Positions 45,359-58,945 of a stretch of 64,000 bases of DNA are shown here, piece after piece. Origin of the DNA: Nocardiopsis kunsanensis DSM 44524. Lineage in GTDB: Bacteria > Actinomycetota > Actinomycetes > Streptosporangiales > Streptosporangiaceae. How positions within the stretch are numbered: the first letter of the stretch is position 1; every line of letters starts with the position of its first letter. The stretch lies in the NCBI RefSeq assembly GCF_000340965.1, contig NZ_ANAY01000021.1, positions 1 through 64,000 of the forward strand, written 5' to 3'. The notes under the pieces were generated by a model. The model was not told where the DNA came from and made no database searches. It saw only the letters and a program-made list of their open reading frames with translations. The translations under genes were made by a program, and so were the position numbers.

Positions 45359-46570
45359 GTGAATCTTTTCTCTCTCCCCCGTTCCGCCGGGCGCACGGCT
45401 CTCTCCGCCACCGCCGCGGCCGCCCTGGCGTTCGGCCTCGCGGCCCCCGCCTCGGCCGACACCACGGAGACCTACGAGGGTGCGGTCCGAACCCAGTTCA
45501 CCGGCAATGAGCAGAGTGGCGAGAACGTCACCATGACCGGTGGCACGATCGGCACCAACCTCTTCCGCCTGGAGCAGGAGAACGGTGACACCGTCACCGC
45601 GTACTGCATCGACTTCGAGACCAACATCGTCGGCGGTGCCTGGTACCTCGAGGACGACTGGGCCAACTACCCGGGCAAGGGCGAGTTCGCCGAGCCCGGC
45701 AAGGTCCACTGGCTCCTGCAGAACGGCTACCCGTCCGTGAGCGCCGAGGAGCTGGCCGAGGCCTCTGACGCCAACAACGGCCGGACCACCGAGGCCGAGG
45801 CCCTGGCCGCCACCCAGGCCGCCATCTGGCACTTCAGCAACGACGAGGACCTGGTCCGCGGGAACGGCAACGTCACTGCGATCTACGACCACCTCGTGGA
45901 GAGCGCCGAGCCGCTCCCGCAGGGCGAGCCCGAGGCATCCCTGTCCGTGAGCCCCGACAGCGCCGCCGGCCAGGCCGGCGAGACCGTCGGCGAGTTCACC
46001 GTCAGCACCAGCGCCGAGCAGGTGCCCGTCGAGCTGACCGCGCCCGACGGCGTCGAGCTCGTCGACCTCGAGTCCGGCGAGAGCGTCGAGACCGTCGCGG
46101 ACGGCTCCACCGTCGGCTTCTCCGTCCCCGAGGACACCGAGCCCGGCGAGGCCTCCTTCAGCCTGGAGACCTCCTCCACCCTGGGACAGGGACGCCTGTT
46201 CAAGGGTGAGGACCCCAACGTCCCCACCCAGACCCTCATCACCGCCGAGGACAGCACCGTCACCGCGTCCGCCTCGGCCGGTGTCGAGTGGAGCGAGGCC
46301 GACGAGCCCGAGCCCGAGCCCGAGGAGCCCACCGAGCCGGAGCCCGAGCCCGAGGAGCCCACCGACGAGCCCACCGACGAGCCCACCGACGAGCCCGGCG
46401 ACGACAAGCCCGCCCCCGAGGACGAGGACGAGCCGGAGCTGCCCGTGACCGGTGGAGCCCTCGCCGGCCTGGTCGCGGCCGGTGTCGCTGCCCTCGGTGC
46501 CGGTGGCGGCGCGCTGTACCTGAGCCGTAAGCGCAAGGCCGATGCCGGGGCCGAGGAGACCGACGCCTAG
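45359..46570 (+). CDS. LPXTG-anchored thioester-domain (TQXA) surface protein
   Basis: 403 residues from a GTG at 45359 (GGGAAG upstream). It has a signal peptide (LSATAAAALAFGLAAPASAD) and a TQXA domain with both thioester residues: TVTAYCIDFETN (Cys) and EALAATQAAIWHFSN (Gln). In the family these two side chains form an internal thioester that can react covalently with host or surface amines. A beta-sandwich region and a DEPTDEPTDEP-type acidic repeat spacer follow, then LPVTG, a membrane helix and a RKRK tail for sortase anchoring. It is a paralogue of the upstream gene, separated by 350 bp and its own promoter. Confidence 0.88.
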   Translation: MNLFSLPRSAGRTALSATAAAALAFGLAAPASADTTETYEGAVRTQFTGNEQSGENVTMTGGTIGTNLFRLEQENGDTVTAYCIDFETNIVGGAWYLEDDWANYPGKGEFAEPGKVHWLLQNGYPSVSAEELAEASDANNGRTTEAEALAATQAAIWHFSNDEDLVRGNGNVTAIYDHLVESAEPLPQGEPEASLSVSPDSAAGQAGETVGEFTVSTSAEQVPVELTAPDGVELVDLESGESVETVADGSTVGFSVPEDTEPGEASFSLETSSTLGQGRLFKGEDPNVPTQTLITAEDSTVTASASAGVEWSEADEPEPEPEEPTEPEPEPEEPTDEPTDEPTDEPGDDKPAPEDEDEPELPVTGGALAGLVAAGVAALGAGGGALYLSRKRKADAGAEETDA

Positions 46571-46596
46571 AGCGTTCGGTCCCCGCACCACACACC

Positions 46597-46628
46597 AGGG
46601 CCCATCCGCCACGCGGGTGGGCCCTTTC
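46597..46628 (+). terminator. terminator of the surface-protein gene
   Basis: AGGGCCCATCCGC pairs with GCGGGTGGGCCCT around CAC and is followed by TTTCCC. Confidence 0.75.
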
Positions 46629-46689
46629 CCATGCCCGGTAAGGGGCCACGTGAAGGGCTCGGCCCCAGCGCAGGCGCACGCATGACGAA

Positions 46690-46717
46690 GGCCCGCCACC
46701 CCTCGAGGTGGCGGGCC
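46690..46717 (-). terminator. gatA terminator
   Basis: 11-bp perfect arms GGCCCGCCACC and complement with a 6-base loop; TTC follows on the minus strand. 24 bp past the gatA stop. Confidence 0.75.
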
Positions 46718-46741
46718 CGGGCCAGGAGCGGGCGGTCCGCG

Positions 46742-48244
46742 TCAGGCGGACGCGACCGCGTACGGGTTCCGCTCCAGCAGCGCACCGTCACGCTCGGCCA
46801 GCGAACGCTCGACCGCAGCGGCGACCCGGTAGGTCCGGTCGTCGGCCAACGCGGGCGCCATGATCTGGAAACCGACGGGCATCCCGTCCTCCGGCGCGGT
46901 CCCGCACGGCACCGACAACGACGCGTTCCCCGCCAGGTTGGAGGGGATCGTGCACAGGTCGGCCAGGTACATCGACACCGGGTCGTCCGAACGCTCCCCG
47001 ATCGGGAAGGCCGTGGACGGCGTGGTCGGCGAGACCAGCACGTCCACGTTCTCGAACGCGGCGTCGAAGTCGCGCTTGATGAGCGTGCGCACCTGCTGTG
47101 CGCTGCCGTAGTAGGCGTCGTAGTACCCGCTGGACAGCGCGTAGGTGCCCAGCATGATCCGGCGCTTGACCTCGGGACCGAAGCCCTGCGCGCGGGTCAG
47201 CGACATGACCTCCTCGGCGCTGCGGCTGCCGTCGTCGCCGACCCGCAGCCCGTACCGCATGGCGTCGAACCGGGCCAGGTTCGAGGAGGCCTCGCTCGGG
47301 GCGATGAGGTAGTACGCGCTCAGGGCGGCGTCGAAGCTGGGGCAGGAGACCTCGACGACCTTGGCGCCGAGCGACTCCAGCAGCTCCACGGTCTCCCGGA
47401 ACCGCCGGCGCACGCCCTCCTGGAACCCGTCGTTGTCGAGTTCCTTGACCACGCCGATGGTCAGGCCCTCGACCTCGCCGTTGCGCGCGGCCTCGACCAC
47501 CGCCGGCACCGGGGCGTCGACGGAGGTGGAGTCGCGCGGGTCGTGGCCGGAGAAGGCCTCGTGCAGCATCGCGGCGTCGAGGACGTTGCGGGCGAAGGGG
47601 CCCGGGGTGTCCAGGGACGAGGCGAAGGCGATGAGCCCGTAACGGGAGGAGCCGCCGTAGGTGGGCTTGCCGCCGACCAGGCCGCACACCGCGGCCGGCT
47701 GGCGGATCGACCCGCCGGTGTCGGTGCCGGTGGCCAGGGGCGCCTCGAACGCGGCGACCGCGGCCGAGGAACCGCCGGAGGAGCCCCCGGGGATGCGGGC
47801 GGTGTCCCACGGGTTGCGGGTGACCTTGTACGCGGAGTTCTCCGTGGAGGAGCCCATCGCGAACTCGTCCATGTTGGTCTTGCCCAGGATGACCAGTCCC
47901 GCCTCGCGCAGCCGTGCGGTGACGGTGGCGTCGTAGGGCGGCTGCCAGTCCTCCAGCATCTTGGAGGCGGCGGTGGTGGGCATGTCCGAGGTGGTGAACA
48001 CGTCCTTGTGGGCGATCGGGACCCCGGCCAGCGGGCCGAGCTCCTCACCGCGCGCCAGGCGTGCGTCGACGTCGCGGGCCTGCGCCAGCGCGGTCTCCCG
48101 GCGCACGTGCAGGAAGGCGTTGATGTCGCCGTCGACGGCCTCGATGCGGTCGAGGTAGGCGGTGGTCGCCTGCTCCGAGGTCACTTCACCCGCGCGGATG
48201 GCCGCGCCGAGCTCGGACGCGGTCATGCTGATGACGTCGCTCAT
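46742..48244 (-). CDS. gatA: Asp-tRNA(Asn)/Glu-tRNA(Gln) amidotransferase subunit A
   Basis: A 500-residue amidase-signature protein that hydrolyses glutamine and supplies ammonia to GatB. The Ser-cisSer-Lys triad is visible: Lys in [14 protein letters not shown] (about residues 75-88), the Gly/Ser stretch [15 protein letters not shown] and the nucleophile region [36 protein letters not shown] precedes them. It starts 3 bp after the gatC stop and is expressed with it. Confidence 0.97.
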   Translation of the reverse strand: MSDVISMTASELGAAIRAGEVTSEQATTAYLDRIEAVDGDINAFLHVRRETALAQARDVDARLARGEELGPLAGVPIAHKDVFTTSDMPTTAASKMLEDWQPPYDATVTARLREAGLVILGKTNMDEFAMGSSTENSAYKVTRNPWDTARIPGGSSGGSSAAVAAFEAPLATGTDTGGSIRQPAAVCGLVGGKPTYGGSSRYGLIAFASSLDTPGPFARNVLDAAMLHEAFSGHDPRDSTSVDAPVPAVVEAARNGEVEGLTIGVVKELDNDGFQEGVRRRFRETVELLESLGAKVVEVSCPSFDAALSAYYLIAPSEASSNLARFDAMRYGLRVGDDGSRSAEEVMSLTRAQGFGPEVKRRIMLGTYALSSGYYDAYYGSAQQVRTLIKRDFDAAFENVDVLVSPTTPSTAFPIGERSDDPVSMYLADLCTIPSNLAGNASLSVPCGTAPEDGMPVGFQIMAPALADDRTYRVAAAVERSLAERDGALLERNPYAVASA

Positions 48245-48247
48245 CCG

Positions 48248-48547
48248 TTACCCCTCCTCCCCGAGGATCCGCGGGACCCGGAATCGCTGGTCCTCCACCG
48301 CCGGCGCCCCGGCCAGGGCCTGCTCGGGGGTGAGACCGGTGCGGGCCTCGTCGGGACGGTAGACGTTGGTCAGCGGCAGGGCGTGCGAGCTGGGCGGGAT
48401 GTCGCCCTCGGCGACCTCCTGCACCTTGGCCACTGCGGTGAGGATGTCACCGAGCTGGGCGGCGAGCGTGTCGAGCTCGCTCTCGTCGAGCGCCAGCCGC
48501 GACAACCGGGCGAGGTGCGCGACCTCATCGCGGGTGATGGCGGTCAT
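48248..48547 (-). CDS. gatC: Asp-tRNA(Asn)/Glu-tRNA(Gln) amidotransferase subunit C
   Basis: 99 residues, the normal GatC length. It begins [20 protein letters not shown], the family's N-terminal helix, and ends with the extended [10 protein letters not shown] segment that wraps between GatA and GatB. It stabilises the GatCAB complex and is the first gene of gatCA. Confidence 0.96.
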   Translation of the reverse strand: MTAITRDEVAHLARLSRLALDESELDTLAAQLGDILTAVAKVQEVAEGDIPPSSHALPLTNVYRPDEARTGLTPEQALAGAPAVEDQRFRVPRILGEEG

Positions 48548-48698
48548 GTATGGCTAACCGTTTCTTCGACGGACGGACTATCTCGCCCAATCCTATGGCT
48601 CCGCCACGGGTACCGGCGCCGGTCCGGGCTTACCGACGACGGACGGACACAACGCTCACAGATGTGGGCGCCGGCTGGTCCCGGTTCCGGCGGAAGCT

Positions 48699-50723
48699 TC
48701 AGTACTTGGCGCAGTGGGCCTCGAGCCAGGTCACGACGTCGCCCGCGGGAAGTGGAGAGGAGAAGTGGTGCCCCTGGGCGGTGTGGCAGCCGGCCTCGCG
48801 CACGGCGTCGGCGAGCTCGGCGGTCTGCACCCCTTCGGCGGTCGCACGCATCCCGAGCGCCCGCACCAGGGCGATCCCGGCGTGCACGACCGTGTGGTCG
48901 TCCTCACGCAGGCGGGCCACGAAGGAGCCGTCGATGTTGACCTCGTCCAACGGCAGCCCGGCGAGCTGGGCCAGCGTGAAGTGTCCGGGGCCGAAGTCGT
49001 CCAGCGCGAGCCCCACACCCAGGTCGTGCAGCCTCCGCACGGCCTGGGTGGTGTCCTCCTCGTTGCCGATGAGGGCGCTCTCACCGATCTCCAGGACGAG
49101 CCGCTCCGGCTGCACCCCGTGGTCGCTCAGGGCGGTGGCCACGACCGAGGCCAGGCCCGGGTCCGTGAGTTCGCGCGCACCGAGGTTGACCACCACCGGC
49201 AGGTCCCATCCGTGCTCGCACCACTGCGCGGCCGCCGACAGGGTGGTGTCGAGGACCTGGCCGGTGAAGGTGCGGTAGAGGTTGGACTGCTCCACGACCG
49301 GTATGAACTCCGCGGGACCCAGCAGCCCCCGGGTGGGGTGGCGCCAGCGGGCGAGCGCCTCGAGCCCCACCGGGGCCCCGGTGCCCAGGTCCACGCGTGG
49401 TTGGTAGTGCATCTCCAGGGCGCCCTCGGCCAGACCCCGGCGCAGTTCGCTGTACAGGCTCAGCCGCGCGGTGGAGTTGCGGTCCTTGGAGGGGTCGTAG
49501 GTCTCCACGCCCGTACGTCCGGACTTGGCGACGTACATGGCCACGTCGGCGCGCTGCAGCAGGAGTTCGTAGTCGGGGGCGTCGTAGGGGTAGAGCGCGA
49601 TGCCGATGCTGGCGTCGAGGTCGAAGTCCATGCCTTCCAGGCGCACGGGTTCGGAGAGGGAACCGCGCAGGCGTACCGCCACTTCCCGGGCGGATGCGGC
49701 GTCGCGCACCTTCGGCAGCAGCACCGCGAATTCGTCGCCGCCCAGCCGGGCCACCAGGTCCCCGGGGCGGACGCTGTGTGTGAGGCGGTGGGCGACGGTC
49801 TGCAGGAGGCTGTCGCCGGTGTGGTGGCCGAGGGTGTCGTTGACCTCCTTGAACCGGTCGAGGTCGAGCAGGAGCAGACCGACCTTGCTGCCCCGGTTCT
49901 GGGCGTGGGCGATCTCCCTGCGCGCACGCCTGATGAGGTGTTTGCGGTTGGGGAGGCCGGTGAGTTCGTCGTGGTTGGCCTGGTGGTCGCGTTTGACCGA
50001 CAGTCCCGCGCTCGCGTAGAGGGCGCCGAGAGGGAGGGCGAAGAGGAACACGTACAGCACCGAGTGGACCATGCCCACCACGACCAGCGGGGCCAGGCTG
50101 AGCAGGACCCCGTTGACGTAGAACTGCTGGCCGATGCCGGTGAACAGTATCCGGGACAGGGGCACCCGCTCGTGCAGGGCGACCGCGCAGAGCACCAGCA
50201 TGCAGTTGACCATGAAACAGACGACACCCGCGGTGGCGACGGCGGCCAGACCGGCGGGGCCGGAGGGGACCCAGGGGCCCGATTGGACCTCTGGGCGCAG
50301 CAGGCGCAGGACTGCGTCCGCCGCGCCGAAGGAGAGGACGTACTGCGCGGCGTTGAAGGCGGTGCGGTGGAGGGCGTGCCTGCGTGCGGTGCCCGCGACG
50401 ACGGCGGCCACGGTCTGCAGGAGGGCGGCGATCGGCAGCCCGTAGTGGATGACCAGGGCGAACGTGAACGGCAGTGAGGTCGCCACTCCGTTGTCGGAGG
50501 GCTGTCCCGGCATGGAGATCGGTCTGAGTTCGCCCACGACGATCATGCACAAGAGGGTCCACACCAGGGGTTCGCCGACGAGGTGGCGGAGCTGGCCGAG
50601 GCCGAGGTCGACCGAGGCGAGTACGAGCAGGCCGGCACCGGCGACGGTGGTGGTCACCATGTACAGCCAGAGCGGTGTACCGGAACGGGGACCGATGTCC
50701 CTGGTGTCGGTGGGCTGCTTCAT
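48699..50723 (-). CDS. membrane GGDEF-EAL protein
   Basis: 674 residues from the ATG at 50723 (AAGGA upstream); the longer open frame before it is not protein-like. Residues about 20-255 hold about eight membrane segments. The GGDEF domain reads HDELTGLPNRKHLIRRARRE and VARLGGDEFAVLLPK and keeps the active GGDEF motif. The EAL domain has LEMHYQPRVDLGTGAPVGLE, ALARW, LVLEIGESAL and ALDDFGPGHFTLAQL. The last departs from the usual DDFGTGYSSL, and the phosphodiesterase half may be weak or a binding domain only. It has no PAS domain, unlike the other GGDEF-EAL gene here. Confidence 0.9.
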   Translation of the reverse strand: MKQPTDTRDIGPRSGTPLWLYMVTTTVAGAGLLVLASVDLGLGQLRHLVGEPLVWTLLCMIVVGELRPISMPGQPSDNGVATSLPFTFALVIHYGLPIAALLQTVAAVVAGTARRHALHRTAFNAAQYVLSFGAADAVLRLLRPEVQSGPWVPSGPAGLAAVATAGVVCFMVNCMLVLCAVALHERVPLSRILFTGIGQQFYVNGVLLSLAPLVVVGMVHSVLYVFLFALPLGALYASAGLSVKRDHQANHDELTGLPNRKHLIRRARREIAHAQNRGSKVGLLLLDLDRFKEVNDTLGHHTGDSLLQTVAHRLTHSVRPGDLVARLGGDEFAVLLPKVRDAASAREVAVRLRGSLSEPVRLEGMDFDLDASIGIALYPYDAPDYELLLQRADVAMYVAKSGRTGVETYDPSKDRNSTARLSLYSELRRGLAEGALEMHYQPRVDLGTGAPVGLEALARWRHPTRGLLGPAEFIPVVEQSNLYRTFTGQVLDTTLSAAAQWCEHGWDLPVVVNLGARELTDPGLASVVATALSDHGVQPERLVLEIGESALIGNEEDTTQAVRRLHDLGVGLALDDFGPGHFTLAQLAGLPLDEVNIDGSFVARLREDDHTVVHAGIALVRALGMRATAEGVQTAELADAVREAGCHTAQGHHFSSPLPAGDVVTWLEAHCAKY

Positions 50724-51415
50724 CCGGGGTCCTTCGTCCGGGAACAGGGCACAGGTGCGGGTACGGGCGGACTGGAGTACCGGCCTCGCACCGTGGAGTC
50801 GGGTCCCGGACCCTGGTTCAGGGGGCCCGGTGTATGAGTACCAGCCGTTGTCCTGGCCGGAACCCATGTGGCCTACGTCCGAATCTCGACGATGGTTGTC
50901 CACCTTACGCGCCTTCGTCACCAAGTGTCGCCCATTGCAAACGAAACGTGAGACTCGCTGGTCGAGGGCTTTTCCCGACTTCCGTGGGCCCTGACCGCCG
51001 TCCCGGGGAGGCGCGTCGGAGGTCCGGCCCGGGTCCGGGGCCCGAGGGGGGCAGGAGCTCGGTGGATCGGGGGTCCGGGGTTTGTTGTGACACAGGGGGC
51101 TTGTGGGGCTGGGACTTGTGGGGGGGCTGGGGGTCGGTGCAGGGACCTGGGGGTTCGGCGCGGGGCCGTGGGCGCTTCGGGTCGGGTGGTGAGGGGGTCC
51201 TGTGGGATCGGGGCGTGGTTCGGGGTGGCGGGGGCCGGGGTTTCTCCTGGTGCCGGGGGTGGAGGGTGCGTCGGGGCCGGACTACGCCCGACGTCCGACG
51301 AACACCATCCACCTCAGCGTGCTCCATGGTCCCGGCCGAGTACCGGACCGACAGGCCCCCACCCGTTACCACCGATGGCCGGGCGCCGGCCCCGCCCGGG
51401 GCCGGCCCCGCCGGC
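50724..51415. other. gene-free region with strong G bias
   Basis: About 690 bp. From 51040 to 51290 the plus strand is dominated by GGGG runs spaced a few bases apart, so G-quadruplexes are possible. Part of it (complement of about 51205-51265) shares a GGCACCAnnAGAAACCCCG core and CCACCCCGAACCA with 10295-10345. Frames here are open only because of composition. The left end carries the promoter side of the GGDEF-EAL gene. Confidence 0.55.
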
Positions 51416-54810
<3,395 letters not shown>

Positions 54811-54846
54811 GCTGACCAAGGTTAGGCCCTGTCCGGCGCTCGGTGT

Positions 54847-55374
54847 TCAGCCTCCGGTACGGCTCAGGCCTGCTGCGCGGTGCCCGGAGTCGCGGGGTCG
54901 GACCCGGTCGGCCCTTCGGCGGGCGCGGACGACGAGCGCCCCCACGAGGACGGCGGCGAACGCGACCGCACCCACCGCGGTCCAGGGGGAGTTCAGGAAC
55001 AGGGCGACCCAGGCACCGACGAGACCGGAGACGACCGAGCCCCAGATCCCGGCCCAGGCGAGCCCGCCGACGAAGACCGCCGCGAAGTACCGGGGAAAGG
55101 CCATGCGCACGAGCCCCGCCGAGAAGTTGACTGCGGTCTGCATGCCCACGGTGAAGAAGCTGAGGGTCACCACGGGGGCGCCGTACCGGTCGATGCGTTC
55201 CTTGGCCCGGTCCAAGCGCGGGCCGAGGCGCCTACCGATGCGGCTGCGAAGCACACCGGAGCCGATCCCGCGACCGATCCCATAGGTCGCGGGCGCCCGG
55301 AGCAGGATCACCACGAGGAGTGTGGCGTAGACGATCCAGAAGGGCTGGCCTTCCAGGAAGGCGAACTGTGGCAT
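54847..55374 (-). CDS. DedA/VTT-like membrane protein
   Basis: 175 residues from the ATG at 55374 (MPQFAFLEGQPFWIVYATL). It has about four hydrophobic segments and the family's amphipathic region, LDRAKERIDRYGAPVVTLSF then FFTVGMQTAVNFSAGLVRM, corresponding to the re-entrant loop of DedA proteins. An IWGSVVSGLVGAWVALFL helix follows. The C-terminus is basic. DedA proteins are thought to move lipids or undecaprenyl phosphate across the membrane; the role of this one is unknown. It lies 36 bp upstream of the MetE-like gene on the same strand and may be co-transcribed with it and mnmA. Confidence 0.75.
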   Translation of the reverse strand: MPQFAFLEGQPFWIVYATLLVVILLRAPATYGIGRGIGSGVLRSRIGRRLGPRLDRAKERIDRYGAPVVTLSFFTVGMQTAVNFSAGLVRMAFPRYFAAVFVGGLAWAGIWGSVVSGLVGAWVALFLNSPWTAVGAVAFAAVLVGALVVRARRRADRVRPRDSGHRAAGLSRTGG

Positions 55375-55635
55375 GAACGGAACCTCGATCCTCGGCCACC
55401 ACAACTTTGCATTGCCTTACCTAACTTCGGCAAGAGCTCCGCGGAAGAAACCCGGGGCCGGATGCCCTGCATCACTCCTTCTGCCCGCACGCAGAGAGGC
55501 CATCACACCGGTGCGCCCGCCCCGGCCTCCCGGGCAGCCGGAAAACGAACGAGGCGCACCGGTCGACGGGCCTGTCCACCAAGCCCCGGACCGGCGCGCC
55601 TCGCCACTCACGCCTTGTGTTCTGTTCGCCGCCGA

Positions 55636-56766
55636 CTACACGCTCCGCACTGCCTCGGCCGCTACGGCGCCCCCGGCGGCCTCCGCACCCTCGGACCGAG
55701 CGGTCCCCGAGATCGTCGCGGACCCCAGCACCGTGTCACCGTCGTAGACCACGACCGCCTGCCCGGGCGCCACGCCCTTGGCCGGCTCGGCCAGACGCAC
55801 GAGCAGCTCCGGGCCCTCCTCGGACTCGCTCTGCCACACCCGCGCGGGGTAGACCTCCCCGTGCGCCCGCAGCTGGACGTGGCACTCGGTCGGCTCGACC
55901 AGCGGCGCACTCCCGCTCCACACCGGACGCACCCCGGTGATCTCGTCGACCCGCAGCGACTCGCGCGGGCCCACGGTCACGGTGTTCTCCACGGGCTCGA
56001 TCGAGAGCACGTAACGCGGGTCGGGAGCACCCCCGAGCCCCAGGCCCTTGCGCTGGCCCACGGTGAAGGTGTGCGAACCGTCGTGGGTACCGAGCACCTT
56101 GCCGTCCTCGTCCTGGATCGGACCGGGCCGGGCCCCGATCCGGTCGTTCAGGAACCCCTTCGTGTCGCCGTCGGCGATGAAGCAGATGTCGTGGCTGTCG
56201 GGCTTGTCCGCCACCGAGAGCCCACGCCGGTCGGCCTCCGCGCGCACCTCCTCCTTGGTGCAGTCACCGAGGGGGAACATCGCGTGCTCCAGCTGCTCCG
56301 CCGTGAGCACACCCAGAACGTAGGACTGGTCCTTGCCCTCGTCCACGCTGCGCACCAGCCGGCCGTCGACCTTGCGCACGTGGTGCCCGGTGGCCACGGC
56401 GTCGAAGCCGAGCGCGACGGCCCGGTCGAGCACAGCCTCGAACTTGATCTTCTCGTTGCACCGCAGACACGGGTTGGGTGTGTTCCCGGCCTCGTACTCG
56501 GCGACGAAGTCCTGCACGACCTCGCGGTCGAACTCCTCGGACATGTCCCACACGTAGTACGGGATCCCGATGACGTCGGCGGCACGCCTGGCGTCGTGGG
56601 AGTCCTCGACCGTGCAGCAGCCCCGTGCGCCGGTGCGATAGGACTGCGGGTTCTTGGAGAGGGCCAGATGAACGCCGGTGACGTCGTGGCCCGCCTCGGC
56701 CACACGGGCCGCGGCGACCGCGGAATCGACCCCGCCGGACATGGCGGCCAGTACACGCAAAGTCAT
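55636..56766 (-). CDS. mnmA: tRNA-specific 2-thiouridylase
   Basis: 376 residues. It makes the 2-thio group of wobble uridine-34 in tRNA-Lys, -Glu and -Gln. The ATP pyrophosphatase loop is [20 protein letters not shown] (residues 5-24). The catalytic cysteines lie in [14 protein letters not shown] (about 95-108) and [14 protein letters not shown] (about 190-203). [11 protein letters not shown] and [11 protein letters not shown] are signature blocks, and a C-terminal beta-barrel completes it. The start at 56766 has GGAAAG upstream. The last 15 residues are Ala-rich and probably disordered. Confidence 0.96.
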   Translation of the reverse strand: MTLRVLAAMSGGVDSAVAAARVAEAGHDVTGVHLALSKNPQSYRTGARGCCTVEDSHDARRAADVIGIPYYVWDMSEEFDREVVQDFVAEYEAGNTPNPCLRCNEKIKFEAVLDRAVALGFDAVATGHHVRKVDGRLVRSVDEGKDQSYVLGVLTAEQLEHAMFPLGDCTKEEVRAEADRRGLSVADKPDSHDICFIADGDTKGFLNDRIGARPGPIQDEDGKVLGTHDGSHTFTVGQRKGLGLGGAPDPRYVLSIEPVENTVTVGPRESLRVDEITGVRPVWSGSAPLVEPTECHVQLRAHGEVYPARVWQSESEEGPELLVRLAEPAKGVAPGQAVVVYDGDTVLGSATISGTARSEGAEAAGGAVAAEAVRSV

Positions 56767-57087
56767 AGTGCTTTCCAGCGTATGTGCCCGGGATCGGTCC
56801 CGACCACGAAAATCCGTGCCGCGGACTGCGGGGTCGGCCACGCCACCGGGACGCACCCCCGTGCGCCGGCCCGGTCCACGCGCCACGCCCACCGGGACAC
56901 ACGGCCGCGGACCCCGCATCCGGGCCCCCGGGAGACGGGCCCACCCGCGCGTCGGCCCCGGCGCACCGCTTTCCCGACGCGCGAACCCCGATGGGGGCGC
57001 AGGTCCGGACCCCGCGCCCCGACGCACCCGCTCCCCCGGCGTCCGGGGTCGGCCCGTGTGGTCACGGAGTTCTGCGAAAATCGGAGC
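56767..57087. other. divergent intergenic region, no gene seen
   Basis: 320 bp between mnmA and the rightward hypothetical gene. The middle is C-rich on the plus strand. It must hold both promoters, but I cannot single out a convincing -35/-10 pair. Confidence 0.4.
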
Positions 57088-58269
57088 ATGGCTCTGTTCC
57101 GTCGTCGTCGCCCTGCCGACCCCAGTAACGCAGACACCACTTCCGCCACCAGTGAATTCTGGGAGACCTGGCCCGAGGTGCGCACCGCTCTGGCCGACGC
57201 CGTCGCCAAGGACCAACCGGTGCCCTCCGAGCTCTCCGACCGGCTCACCGCCCTGGTGCACAAGATCCACCCGGATCTGGACTGGGAGGTGGGCACCGCG
57301 CCCCGTTCCGCCGACAGCGCCGAGGACCTGGACCTGTCGCCGGACGTGGACCCGGAGAAACTCCTCCAGCAGCTCGCCGCGATGGACGACCCCTCGCACC
57401 TGACGGAGGGGCCCGAGTACGCGATGACCCTGCGCCCGGGACGCTCCGACGAGGCGCGTGTGCAGTCCGAACGCTGGGCCCGTTCCGCGCCCGACGACGA
57501 CCAGTGGGTGTTCCATCCCGTCCGCCCGGCCGACCTGGACCAGCTCTCGGGCACGGTGCGCTGGGACGACCACGAGCTCGACCTCTCCCACGTACTGCTG
57601 TCGGTGCGGGTGAACCCGAGTACGTCCAAGATCGACGTGGGCGTCTACCACCCCGACAACATGTTCCTGGCGGAGGAGAGCCGCACCCGCATCGCCGAGC
57701 ACGTGACGCTCCTGGCGCTGGGCGAGGACGACTACGTGCTGTGGATCGGCCGGGTCCACCCGCTCGACGAGAAGCCCATCGACCCGATCACCCCCGCGAA
57801 CCTGCCGTCGGTGGCCAAGCAGATGGGCGACATGCTCGGCGGCCAGGACGGGTGGGTGCGCGGCACCTACAAGCTTCCGCTGGTCGGCGGCGGCGAGGTC
57901 CTGCTGCGCCACCCGCTGAAGCGGCGCAGCTTCCCCGCTCTGACGCTGGCCGCGCACGTCATCGTGCCGTTCACCAACACCGACGAGGACAAGCAGCCCA
58001 CCGGGGAATCCGAGGAGGCGCTGGAGTCGCTGCAGTCGACCCTGGAGTCGCTGCTCGGCGACAACGGTGCACTGTTCGGGCGCCGGACCGACGGGGGCAA
58101 ACGGCAGTTCCTGTACTACCTGGACCCGGACTCGGGGGTCCTGCCCCAGTTCGAGAACGTGCTCGTCGACTGGCCCGAGGGCGAGATCAAGCTGCGCACC
58201 GAACTGGACCCGGAGTGGCGGCACATCACGATGTTCCGCAAACCCTTCCGGAACCTGTTCGAGAGCTGA
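57088..58269 (+). CDS. conserved hypothetical actinobacterial protein
   Basis: 393 residues beginning [20 protein letters not shown] precedes the ATG. It is soluble and acidic, with no signal peptide or membrane segment. The N-terminal third (about residues 22-90) is helical. The middle, [15 protein letters not shown]-like to [20 protein letters not shown] and [16 protein letters not shown] (about 130-240), resembles a repeated alpha/beta unit seen in actinomycete hypothetical proteins of about 400 residues. The C-terminal third ([20 protein letters not shown] to [11 protein letters not shown]) is another alpha/beta unit. I do not know its function. It is a single gene, divergent from mnmA. 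Confidence 0.78.
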   Translation: MALFRRRRPADPSNADTTSATSEFWETWPEVRTALADAVAKDQPVPSELSDRLTALVHKIHPDLDWEVGTAPRSADSAEDLDLSPDVDPEKLLQQLAAMDDPSHLTEGPEYAMTLRPGRSDEARVQSERWARSAPDDDQWVFHPVRPADLDQLSGTVRWDDHELDLSHVLLSVRVNPSTSKIDVGVYHPDNMFLAEESRTRIAEHVTLLALGEDDYVLWIGRVHPLDEKPIDPITPANLPSVAKQMGDMLGGQDGWVRGTYKLPLVGGGEVLLRHPLKRRSFPALTLAAHVIVPFTNTDEDKQPTGESEEALESLQSTLESLLGDNGALFGRRTDGGKRQFLYYLDPDSGVLPQFENVLVDWPEGEIKLRTELDPEWRHITMFRKPFRNLFES

Positions 58270-58427
58270 ACGTCCGGGCGGGCCTCCCGCTCACGTCCGG
58301 CTCTGTGCCCGCATGCGTGGGATGTGCCCGGCCGGGCCGCACCCCGGGCTCGGCCGAGGGGTTCTGCTTCTGTACCCCGGTCAGTGGCGGCACGGCCACG
58401 GGTGTCGGCGGGAAACGGGAGATCGTG

Positions 58428-58652
58428 TCAGCGGGAGGAGTCGGCCCGGGGCCCGGCCTCTGAAGACGTGTTTTCGAGGCATTCCCCCGACGGGTTCGTG
58501 GCGTGGAACAGGGAGGGATCGCGCGTCCGGTTGCCCGGATCGGGTGTCACGTCCACGGGTTCGGCCCTGGCGAGCGTTCGCGCTAAGACGGCCGCGATGA
58601 CGAGGGCACAGAAGACGAGGACTCCCCAGAAGAGTGGCGACGTGTAGACCAT
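58428..58652 (-). CDS. small single-pass membrane protein
   Basis: 74 residues from the ATG at 58652; a GTG at 58670 would add six. One membrane helix at the N-terminus (SPLFWGVLVFCALVIAAVLA) is followed by a short hydrophilic tail that looks disordered. Convergent with the preceding hypothetical gene. No family recognised; coding character is fair but the ribosome site is weak. Confidence 0.5.
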   Translation of the reverse strand: MVYTSPLFWGVLVFCALVIAAVLARTLARAEPVDVTPDPGNRTRDPSLFHATNPSGECLENTSSEAGPRADSSR

Positions 58653-58945
58653 CGGAACACGGTAGAGCACGTGTCAAGCTTCTGACCAGGGGGTATATCA
58701 GTACGAACGCCCGTACACGCGCCGGGAACCGCGGCCACGGGCCGTCTCCAGCACGTGGGGAGCCCGGTGAAATCCCCGCACGTGCGGACACTGTCCACGT
58801 GCCCCCGCCGGTCGCCAACGGCCTTCTCCCTGTCGGAACCGGTCTCGGAACAGAGCGGGGGCCTGCCCTGTCGCACACCCCCATCGCCGAGCTCTCCGTT
58901 CCCACTACCCTGGTGCGTCATGAGCCCAGAGGACAGGGACCACCG

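Noticed and set aside
54811-54846. Possible cobalamin riboswitch upstream of the MetE-like gene
   Set aside because: Only 36 bp separate it from the DedA-like gene, too little for any riboswitch.
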